Below are positions 1 to 4,829 of a stretch of 5,148 nucleotides of DNA, piece after piece. The position numbers and the translations under genes were made by a program. Position 1 is the first letter of the stretch, and the number at the start of each line of letters is the position of its first letter. A model generated the notes under the pieces. That model ran no database searches, was not told where the DNA came from, and saw only the letters and a list, made by a program, of their open reading frames with translations. Source of the stretch: Actinomycetota bacterium (GTDB taxonomy: Bacteria; Actinomycetota; Actinomycetes; Actinomycetales; Microbacteriaceae); NCBI GenBank assembly GCA_009703445.1, contig WLGA01000083.1, forward strand, positions 1-5,148, given 5' to 3'.

Positions 1-1287
1 AGCCTTTAGAACATCCTCAAGGTTTCCAGGAACCTGTGGGATCAACTTTGCTTCCTCAGGAGGCAGCTCGTATAGGTCCTTGTCTACAGGCTCGTGTGGC
101 TCGATGCGGTTCTTGATGCCATCGATACCGGCCATAAGCATTGCTGCGAAGGCTAGGTATGGGTTCGATGATGCGTCAGGAGCGCGGAACTCGATGCGCT
201 TTGCCTTCGGGTTGGTACCGGTCATCGGGATGCGGATTGCAGCCGAACGGTTACCTGCCGAGTAAACAAGGTTTACTGGCGCTTCGAAGCCTGGAACTAG
301 ACGGTGGTAGCTGTTTACGGTCGGGTTGGTGAACGCAAGCAGCGATGGAGCGTGCTTGAGGATACCGCCGATGTACCAGCGAGCGATGTCTGAAAGACCG
401 CCGTAACCTGACTCGTCGTAGAACAAAGGCTTGCCTTCCTTCCACAATGACATGTGAACGTGCATACCTGAACCGTTGTCGCCGAATAGTGGCTTAGGCA
501 TGAAGGTTGCAACCTTGCCCCACTGCTCAGCAACGTTCTTGACGATGTACTTGAACTTCAGGATGTCGTCTGCTGATGAAAGAAGGGTGTCGAAACGGTA
601 GTTGATTTCACCCTGACCGGCGGTGCCAACTTCGTGGTGGCTACGCTCGACCTCTAGGCCAGCAGCGATTAGCTCAAGAACGATGTTGTCGCGCATGTCT
701 GCGTGCTTGTCAACTGGGGTTACTGGGAAGTAGCCACCCTTGTATGGGGTCTTGTTTGCAAGGTTTCCACCCTGACCGTTGACGCGCTCGTCGCGACCTG
801 AGTTCCAGGCTGCCTCATCTGAGTCGATGAAGTGCATTGAGCTGTTCTGCTTGTACTCGTAGCGAACGTCGTCAAAGATGAAGAACTCTGCCTCAGGCGC
901 GAAGAAAGCGGTGTCGGCGATGCCGGTGCTTGCCAAGTATGCCTGTGCCTTGCGAGCGGTCTGACGTGGGTCGCGACCGTAGATCTCGCCGTTGCGTGGG
1001 TTGTAGATGTCGAAGATCATGATGAGGGTCTTCTCGGCGCGGAAGGCGTCAAGGTAAGCGGTGGTCACATCAGGGATGATCTGCATGTCTGATTCGTGGA
1101 TTGACGCGAAACCGCGGATCGACGAACCATCGAATAGCTGACCATCGATGAAGAACTGCTCATCAATCATTGCGGCTGGAAGGTTGAAGTGCTGCTGAAC
1201 ACCAGGTAGGTCGGTGAAGCGAACGTCAAGGAACTTTACGTCGTTCTCCTTGATGTACGCGACGACCTCAGAGGCAGTCTTGAACAT
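1..1287 (-). CDS. glnA: Glutamine synthetase type I (GSI-beta), C-terminus cut by window edge
   Basis: Cytosolic dodecameric enzyme that makes glutamine from glutamate, ammonium and ATP; the main entry of ammonium into metabolism. The open frame gives 429 residues and runs off the left edge. The M. tuberculosis GlnA1 family has about 478 residues, so roughly 45-50 are missing. Visible signatures are DGSS at residues 53-56, metal-ligand PEAEFF at 131-136, KPLFGDNGSGMHVH at 265-278 with the catalytic-site His, NRSAAIRIP at 346-354, and RIEFR at 364-368. The adenylylation loop KDLYELPPEE has Tyr406 (codon 70-72), the same number as in mycobacterial GlnA1. This predicts control by a GlnE adenylyltransferase, not visible here. 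The ATG start gives the usual MFKTASEVV N-terminus. It has a good Shine-Dalgarno (GAAGGG, 1297-1302) 9 nt upstream. The gene is divergent from the RDD gene. No frameshift was found on full translation. Product identity is near certain. Confidence 0.98.
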   Translation of the reverse strand, partial: MFKTASEVVAYIKENDVKFLDVRFTDLPGVQQHFNLPAAMIDEQFFIDGQLFDGSSIRGFASIHESDMQIIPDVTTAYLDAFRAEKTLIMIFDIYNPRNGEIYGRDPRQTARKAQAYLASTGIADTAFFAPEAEFFIFDDVRYEYKQNSSMHFIDSDEAAWNSGRDERVNGQGGNLANKTPYKGGYFPVTPVDKHADMRDNIVLELIAAGLEVERSHHEVGTAGQGEINYRFDTLLSSADDILKFKYIVKNVAEQWGKVATFMPKPLFGDNGSGMHVHMSLWKEGKPLFYDESGYGGLSDIARWYIGGILKHAPSLLAFTNPTVNSYHRLVPGFEAPVNLVYSAGNRSAAIRIPMTGTNPKAKRIEFRAPDASSNPYLAFAAMLMAGIDGIKNRIEPHEPVDKDLYELPPEEAKLIPQVPGNLEDVLKA

Positions 1288-1296
1288 AGGGGGTTT

Positions 1297-1302
1297 CCCT
1301 TC
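1297..1302 (-). promoter_or_regulatory. Ribosome binding site of glnA
   Basis: GAAGGG on the minus strand lies 9 nt before the glnA ATG and fixes the start. Its GGG is followed directly by AAACCC, so a very small GGG-AAA-CCC hairpin could form between the Shine-Dalgarno and the start codon. With three base pairs this would be weak alone. Confidence 0.7.
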
Positions 1303-1313
1303 AATTGGATTTT

Positions 1314-1336
1314 GGATGGGCTTCTTTAAACCATCC
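1314..1336 (-). other. Small hairpin in the glnA leader
   Basis: GGATGG and CCATCC form a perfect 6-bp inverted repeat with an 11-nt loop. If the -10 at 1342-1347 is used, the repeat begins at about the first transcribed bases of the glnA mRNA. No U-tract follows, so it is not an obvious terminator. It may stabilise the 5' end or be chance. It matches no riboswitch I know; the glutamine riboswitch is known mainly from cyanobacteria. Confidence 0.25.
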
Positions 1337-1341
1337 CTAAT

Positions 1342-1347
1342 ATTCTA
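1342..1347 (-). promoter_or_regulatory. Candidate -10 element of the glnA promoter
   Basis: TAGAAT on the minus strand matches the sigma-70-type TATAAT at five of six positions. It would give a leader of about 48 nt before the glnA ATG. No convincing -35 hexamer sits 16-19 bp upstream (the bases there are CCAGCC-like), which suits an activator-dependent promoter. A candidate activator site lies just upstream. Confidence 0.45.
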
Positions 1348-1358
1348 TCGAAACTACG

Positions 1359-1396
1359 GCTTCGGGCTGGTTCGAATCGTGTTTCGAGAATGTAAA
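1359..1396 (-). promoter_or_regulatory. Putative GlnR-type binding array upstream of glnA
   Basis: Read on the minus strand, four 5-mers are spaced by exactly 6 nt: TTTAC, GAAAC, CGAAC, GAAGC. This follows the actinomycete GlnR pattern (GTnAC-n6-GAAAC, repeated). It also fits the mycobacterial AC-n9-AC form, with AC at 1392-1393, 1381-1382 and 1370-1371 and a degenerate GC at 1359-1360. The array would sit at about -24 to -61 from the predicted glnA transcription start, a plausible place for an activator, and it covers for the poor -35. It also overlaps the -35 region of the divergent RDD gene. The pattern is seen in the sequence; GlnR identity is inferred, and no GlnR gene is present in the window. 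Confidence 0.4.
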
Positions 1397-1405
1397 TCTT
1401 TCGCC

Positions 1406-1411
1406 TAGTCT
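1406..1411 (+). promoter_or_regulatory. Leaderless-type -10 element of the RDD gene
   Basis: TAGTCT ends exactly 6 nt before the ATG at 1418. This is the TAnnnT-n6-ATG geometry typical of actinobacterial leaderless transcripts, whose first base is the A of the start codon. No Shine-Dalgarno is present before this ATG. The -35 region (TTTCGA, 1382-1387) is weak. Confidence 0.5.
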
Positions 1412-1417
1412 GATTGC

Positions 1418-1813
1418 ATGACGAATCCTCAGCAGTGGGCGGGCCAAAGGCTCGGACTACCCGAAGACGGCGCTGAAAGCCTCGCCAAGCTTGGCCGTCG
1501 TTCGATCGCCTTAGTCATTGATTGGTCACTCGCAATGCTTGTCTCTCAAGCGTTTGCTGGGGGAGATTCGACGGTAACCTTGCTCGTCTTCGCAGTAATG
1601 CAACTGCTGCTCGTTGCAACGCTGGGTTACAGTGTGGGTCACCGAGTGATGAGTCTTCAGGTGCGCCGTCTTGACGGCAAATACGTCGGGATCTGGCGTT
1701 CTCTGATTCGGGTGGGGCTCATCCTGTTGGTCATCCCTGCAACCATCTGGGATGGCGATAATCGAGGCTTGCAAGATAAGGCTGCAGGTACGGTACTGGT
1801 CCGCACCAAATAG
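1418..1813 (+). CDS. RDD family membrane protein
   Basis: Small integral membrane protein of 131 residues, function unknown. The RDD family is named for conserved Arg and Asp residues in its membrane helices. Visible here are R27/R28 and D35 at the start of helix 1 (about 29-47), helix 2 (about 52-72), the loop GHRVMSLQVRRLDG (74-87), and helix 3 (about 96-111). A C-terminal acidic stretch WDGDNRGLQDKAAGT (111-125) closely resembles actinobacterial RDD proteins encoded next to glnA. The ATG has no Shine-Dalgarno but follows a TAnnnT element by 6 nt, so translation is probably leaderless. It is divergent from glnA and converges on the DUF4191 gene. The shared control region could link it to nitrogen status, but its location beside glnA is conserved in actinobacteria without a known role. 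A minus-strand open frame across it looks like a shadow. Confidence 0.88.
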   Translation: MTNPQQWAGQRLGLPEDGAESLAKLGRRSIALVIDWSLAMLVSQAFAGGDSTVTLLVFAVMQLLLVATLGYSVGHRVMSLQVRRLDGKYVGIWRSLIRVGLILLVIPATIWDGDNRGLQDKAAGTVLVRTK

Positions 1814-1846
1814 AAAACCCACCCGCATTGCGAGTGGGAGTTTCTA
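1811..1846. terminator. Bidirectional hairpin terminator between RDD and DUF4191 genes
   Basis: The core stem pairs 1818-1826 with 1830-1838 (one C/A mismatch at 1823/1833, loop ATT). An outer A/T-rich arm pairs TAGAAA (1811-1816) with TTTCTA (1841-1846), leaving a small bulge. The outer arm supplies a U-rich tail either way: GTTTTCTATTT after the stem on the minus strand, for the lipB-lipA-DUF4191 operon, and a shorter GTTTCTA on the plus strand. The left arm includes the RDD stop codon. Confidence 0.75.
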
Positions 1847-1856
1847 AAAATGCAGC

Positions 1857-2540
1857 TTAGCGACGCTGAGGTCGCATCCGCTTCGGGTCGATTCCCTTAG
1901 GGATAGGCATTGAAGTTGCAATGGCAGACAATCGCTTGTCAATCGCGCTAACTTCTGTTCGATTGAGAACACGCTTCAACTTGAAAAGGGTCGGGGCTAA
2001 CTTCATGAGGCGTGTGCCTTCTTCATCCTGGGTGACCCAAATGAACTTGACGTCGACACCAGGAACCGCGCGCTGAACCTTGCGGCGTTCATCCTCAAGC
2101 ATGAGCTTCACACGCGAACGGACGCCTTCGCCGATCAGAACTACCCCTGATGGGCCGATTGCACGATAAACCGCGTCGTGGTTGCGGTTGACGGCTACTG
2201 GAACTTCGCTTCCGCGCCAGCCGCGCTTCAGGGCTGAACGCATGACCGCGCTCACCGCGCCAGGTTGACCCTCAATTTGTCCGTAAGCGACGGCTTCGGC
2301 CTTGCGAGACATGACAAGCAAGCCAGAAAGGAAACCAAGCAAGACGCCGGTGACGATCCAGAAAATGAAACCTGCTGTGGTGGCTGAACCAAGGGTTGCT
2401 CCCAAAACAACACCCGCCAAGGCGCCGATCGCAAGAGCGAGTAGAGCCCACCAAACGGCGGTCTTGTCGGCCGCCATGGTCATCTTGTAAATCTTTAGGA
2501 GTTGGGCAAAGCGCCCTGGTTCTTTGTTCTTCTTAGCCAT
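1857..2540 (-). CDS. DUF4191 family two-helix membrane protein
   Basis: A 227-residue actinobacterial membrane protein of unknown function, orthologous in position and features to mycobacterial Rv2219. It has a basic N-terminus (KKNKEPGRFAQLLKIYKMT, 3-21) and two predicted helices at about 29-50 and 56-77. A cytosolic or membrane-proximal domain follows, containing AVAYGQIEGQPGAV (83-96), a DAVYRAIGPSGVVLIGEG segment (122-139) and a basic tail MPIPKGIDPKRMRPQRR (211-227). That tail is highly characteristic of the family. It starts 9 nt after the lipA stop, with only a weak Shine-Dalgarno-like TTAGG inside the lipA end, so it is probably the last gene of the lipB-lipA operon and may depend on upstream translation. 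Constant linkage to lipA suggests, but does not show, a link to lipoylation or the membrane. It ends at the shared terminator. Confidence 0.9.
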   Translation of the reverse strand: MAKKNKEPGRFAQLLKIYKMTMAADKTAVWWALLALAIGALAGVVLGATLGSATTAGFIFWIVTGVLLGFLSGLLVMSRKAEAVAYGQIEGQPGAVSAVMRSALKRGWRGSEVPVAVNRNHDAVYRAIGPSGVVLIGEGVRSRVKLMLEDERRKVQRAVPGVDVKFIWVTQDEEGTRLMKLAPTLFKLKRVLNRTEVSAIDKRLSAIATSMPIPKGIDPKRMRPQRR

Positions 2541-2549
2541 GCGATAAGC

Positions 2550-3554
2550 CTAACTGTTCACTGCCTGGCTGAAGCCATCCTTGGCAGCCGCGTCAGCAAG
2601 ATGCTGAAGGTGGGCCGGAATCTCGAGGCCCTTCTTTTGCATAGAGGTGGCCCAAAGTCGCCCAGCTCGGTAGGAGCTTCGAACTAGAGGTCCGCTGAGA
2701 ACACCAAGGAAGCCCATGGCTTCGGCTTCTTCTTTCATCTCGACAAACTCTTCCGGCTTAACCCAGCGGGAGACAGGGTGGTGCTTTGGAGTTGGCCTTA
2801 GGTATTGCGTGATCGTGAGGATGTCGGTTCCTGCATCGAACAGGTCCTGCATCGCTTGCGAAATTTCTTCACGCGTTTCACCCATACCGAGAATCAAATT
2901 CGACTTGGTCACTAGGCCGTAGTTACGAGCCTGAGTGATGACGTCCATGGAACGCTCGTACGTGAATGCTGGTCGTATCTGCTTGAAGATGCGCGGAACG
3001 GTTTCCACGTTATGCGCGAACACCTCAGGCGCCGCTTCAAAGACCTTGAGCAGAAGATCTGGGTTACCCGAGAAATCAGGAACAAGAATCTCAACTCCGG
3101 TACCCGGTGACTGCTTGTGAATTTGTCGAATTGTTTCGGCGTAGAGCCATGCGCCCTCGTCCGGCAGATCATCGCGTGCGACACCGGTAACCGTGGCGTA
3201 GCGCAGCTCCATTTTCTTAACCGAGTCACCCACTCTGCGCGGTTCGTCTGGATCAAAGTTGTCTGGCTTACCGGTGTCGATTTGGCAGAAATCGCATCGG
3301 CGGGTGCACTGTGAACCACCGATGAGGAACGTAGCCTCTCGATCCTCCCAGCATTCAAAGATGTTAGGGCAACCAGCCTCTTGGCAAACGGTATGCAGGT
3401 TTTCGCCCTTAACCAGCGCTTGAAGCGCTTGGTATTCAGGGCCCATTTTTGCCGTGGTCTTGATCCAACTCGGCTTCTTCTCGATTGGCACAGCGCTGTT
3501 GCGAGCCTCAATGCGAAGCATTTTGCGTTCAGGCTTTTGCTCGTTCACGGTCAT
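2550..3554 (-). CDS. lipA: Lipoyl synthase (radical SAM)
   Basis: Inserts two sulfur atoms at C6 and C8 of protein-bound octanoyl groups, completing lipoate on E2 subunits and the glycine cleavage H protein. The 334 residues are close to family length. All cluster ligands are present. The auxiliary, sulfur-donating [4Fe-4S] site is C57-x4-C62-x5-C68. The radical-SAM site is C83-x3-C87-x2-C90. The C-terminal RSSY motif is at 292-295, whose Ser completes the auxiliary cluster. Other family segments are KPSWIKTTAKMGPEY (27-41), VEILVPDF (154-161), NVETVPRIF (182-190), ILGMGET (221-227) and QYLRPTPKHHPV (250-261). The ATG overlaps the lipB stop as ATGA, implying translational coupling; the substrate-making and sulfur-inserting steps are thus produced together. 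The protein is probably cytosolic and oxygen-sensitive. Identification is certain from the motifs. Confidence 0.98.
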   Translation of the reverse strand: MTVNEQKPERKMLRIEARNSAVPIEKKPSWIKTTAKMGPEYQALQALVKGENLHTVCQEAGCPNIFECWEDREATFLIGGSQCTRRCDFCQIDTGKPDNFDPDEPRRVGDSVKKMELRYATVTGVARDDLPDEGAWLYAETIRQIHKQSPGTGVEILVPDFSGNPDLLLKVFEAAPEVFAHNVETVPRIFKQIRPAFTYERSMDVITQARNYGLVTKSNLILGMGETREEISQAMQDLFDAGTDILTITQYLRPTPKHHPVSRWVKPEEFVEMKEEAEAMGFLGVLSGPLVRSSYRAGRLWATSMQKKGLEIPAHLQHLADAAAKDGFSQAVNS

Positions 3555-4186
3555 AGTGTGACTTTGCCAATCTCTTTTAGGTGTCGTTGAACAACTTCAG
3601 CGGCCATCGCAGGTGTTATTTCACGGCCAAGGAGTTGTGAAAGCGTGCTTACTGTCGCATCACGAATTCCGCAGGCAATAATCGTTTCATATGGTTCCAA
3701 CGAGTTGTTGCAGTTGAGTGCAAATCCGTGCATCGTGGTGTGCTCTGCAACACGAATTCCAATTGCCGCCACTTTTACGTGCGTGCCTTCTAGCGGCGCC
3801 CACACTCCGCTGCGTCCATCCACGCGCTCGGTATAGAGGCCAAACTCCGCGATTGAATCAATGAGAACCTGTTCAAGCCAGCGAACATAACCGACCACAT
3901 CAATTGGGCGAGGCAGCGCCATGATCGGATAACCGATTAGCTGACCTGGACCGTGCCAGGTGATCTTCCCACCTCGGTCGACGTCTATAACAGGAGTGCC
4001 ATCCTGCGGCCGCTCACTGTCCTCGGTGCGTTTTCCAGCCGTGTAGACCGGCGTGTGTTCGAGAAGGATGACCGTGTCCGGTCTTTCGCCCGCGACAACC
4101 TCGCTGTGAATCTTTCGCTGGAGTTCCCAGCCAGCTTCGTAGTCAACGAAATCAGGCGCTAGACCGGCGTTGAGGAATTCTGGCAT
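3551..4186 (-). CDS. lipB: Octanoyl-[ACP]:protein N-octanoyltransferase
   Basis: Transfers octanoate from acyl-carrier protein to the lipoyl-domain lysine of E2 proteins and GcvH, the first step of lipoate assembly. It has 211 residues, within the family's usual range. Visible signatures are EHTPVYTAGKR (43-53), RGGKITWHGPGQLIGYPI (71-88), the catalytic Lys138 in KVAAIGIRV (138-146), GFALN (154-158) and the acyl-thioester Cys172 in ACGI (171-174). The Lys/Cys pair is the known catalytic dyad. The start gives the expected MPEFLNAGLAPDFVDY N-terminus. No Shine-Dalgarno is seen, but TAGAAT ends exactly 6 nt before the ATG, indicating a leaderless mRNA. It is first in the lipB-lipA-DUF4191 operon and overlaps lipA by 4 bp. 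It is divergent from the unrecognised membrane gene at 4291. Confidence 0.97.
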   Translation of the reverse strand: MPEFLNAGLAPDFVDYEAGWELQRKIHSEVVAGERPDTVILLEHTPVYTAGKRTEDSERPQDGTPVIDVDRGGKITWHGPGQLIGYPIMALPRPIDVVGYVRWLEQVLIDSIAEFGLYTERVDGRSGVWAPLEGTHVKVAAIGIRVAEHTTMHGFALNCNNSLEPYETIIACGIRDATVSTLSQLLGREITPAMAAEVVQRHLKEIGKVTL

Positions 4187-4192
4187 TCTGCA

Positions 4193-4198
4193 ATTCTA
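4193..4198 (-). promoter_or_regulatory. Leaderless-type -10 element of the lipB operon
   Basis: TAGAAT on the minus strand matches TATAAT at five of six positions and ends exactly 6 nt before the lipB ATG, so transcription should begin at or beside the start codon. The hexamer about 17-18 bp upstream (CCACTC/GCCACT) is a poor -35. Confidence 0.6.
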
Positions 4199-4270
4199 AG
4201 TTGTTCCGTGCGCCCGAGTGGCGGCCCAGTTATCAACACTTTTGTCGTCGTAGGTATTTCCGACCAACCT

Positions 4271-4277
4271 AAAAGGG
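4271..4277 (+). promoter_or_regulatory. Possible ribosome binding site for the membrane gene at 4291
   Basis: AAAAGGG ends 13 nt before the ATG at 4291, longer than the usual spacing, so either initiation is weak or the true start differs. In the rest of the 4187-4290 gap I see a short TAGGT...ACCTA inverted repeat (4251-4255 and 4267-4271) and no clear promoter for this gene. Confidence 0.3.
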
Positions 4278-4290
4278 CAACATCTCAGTT

Positions 4291-4821
4291 ATGAGACAAG
4301 CCAAGTTCCTGCCGGAAGTTACTCGCAATCGGGTCCTTTCGAACTGGGTGCTTGCTAGTTTCGGAACAAAGCTCTCGGAGTCAGATACAAAGAGGTCGCT
4401 GCACATTCGACTAAAGGCGATCAGACTTCCGATTATCTGTCTGATTCTGGTGCTGTCCGTGTCCGTCGGCTACTTTGTTCTTCCTAAGCGAAGTCCGAGT
4501 TTTGAAAGTGTCATCAGTCAGCCCCCAGTTACCGCGGCGTCGACTAGTGACTCAGTTGACAAGCCTTTGACGACCGATTGCAGTGCCGATGACTTGCAAG
4601 CGAACCTGGCTGACTATGCGCCAACTCGTGACGGTATCAAGGCAATTTCCGGCTATAAAGCGCTGCCAGGTCAAGACCTCGGCGGTGCGCTGGTTATTGA
4701 TTTTGTCTGTGAAGATTCCAAGACCAACGATAAGTTCCGATCTATGTGGCTTCTTGCCAATAAGAAGTGGAGCTTAAAAGAAATCTCCCGACCACCTTCT
4801 AGGCAGCCGGGAGATTTCTAG
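4291..4821 (+). CDS. Hypothetical single-pass membrane protein
   Basis: I do not recognise this 176-residue protein. It has a basic N-terminal region (1-45), one strongly hydrophobic helix at about 46-64 (LPIICLILVLSVSVGYFVL) flanked by K42/R45 and K66/R67, a Ser/Thr/Pro-rich linker (about 68-95), and a soluble domain to the C-terminus. The positive charge before the helix suggests the C-terminal part is outside the membrane. Cys97 and Cys140 then lie in the exported part and could form a disulfide. There is no lipobox: Cys50 follows II inside the helix. An N-terminal tail of 45 residues is long for a signal peptide, so either it is a true cytosolic tail or the start is placed too far upstream; no better in-frame ATG is seen before the helix. 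The gene lies opposite in strand to its neighbours, and its final codons form a terminator stem for the converging gene. It is unlikely to be a shadow because no long frame opposes it and the helix/linker/domain layout is coherent. Confidence 0.7.
   Translation: MRQAKFLPEVTRNRVLSNWVLASFGTKLSESDTKRSLHIRLKAIRLPIICLILVLSVSVGYFVLPKRSPSFESVISQPPVTAASTSDSVDKPLTTDCSADDLQANLADYAPTRDGIKAISGYKALPGQDLGGALVIDFVCEDSKTNDKFRSMWLLANKKWSLKEISRPPSRQPGDF
4779..4819 (-). terminator. Terminator of the E2 gene, lying inside the converging membrane gene
   Basis: AGAAATCTCCCG (4779-4790) and CGGGAGATTTCT (4808-4819) are a perfect 12-bp inverted repeat. The 17-nt loop can form a small CCT/AGG inner stem. On the minus strand the hairpin is followed by a U-rich run (ATTTCTTTTAAG), as expected for an intrinsic terminator 11 nt past the E2 stop codon. 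On the plus strand no comparable T-tract follows, though the stem may still help end the opposing transcript. Most of the structure is coding sequence for the last residues of the plus-strand gene. Confidence 0.8.
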
Positions 4822-4829
4822 GTTTGAAC

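Noticed and set aside
1342..1355. CTAT-n6-TACG next to the glnA -10, faintly like the AmtR site CTAT-n6-ATAG.
   Set aside because: The second half does not match; the GlnR-like 11-bp array just upstream explains the region better.
1348..1387. Inverted repeat TCGAAAC / GTTTCGA between glnA and the RDD gene.
   Set aside because: A 26-bp spacer with 7-bp arms in a region rich in TTCGAA-like words; the tandem AC-n9 array accounts for the right arm, so I do not call it a separate operator.
1526..1828. A 100-codon minus-strand open frame opposite the RDD gene.
   Set aside because: It lies antisense to a well-supported RDD protein, has a low-complexity His/Gln/Arg-rich translation and no ribosome site; it is a coding shadow.
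2912..3511. A 199-codon minus-strand frame in the region of lipA.
   Set aside because: It is the out-of-frame reading of lipA; the lipA frame holds every catalytic motif and this one is rich in Arg/Ser/Thr without domain character.
4230..4238. TTATCAACA, one base from the DnaA box TTATCCACA.
   Set aside because: Only one copy, with no cluster of boxes, AT-rich unwinding region or dnaA/dnaN genes nearby; probably chance.
4251..4271. TAGGT...ACCTA short inverted repeat upstream of the 4291 gene.
   Set aside because: Five-bp arms with an 11-nt spacer are expected often by chance and match no regulator I recognise.
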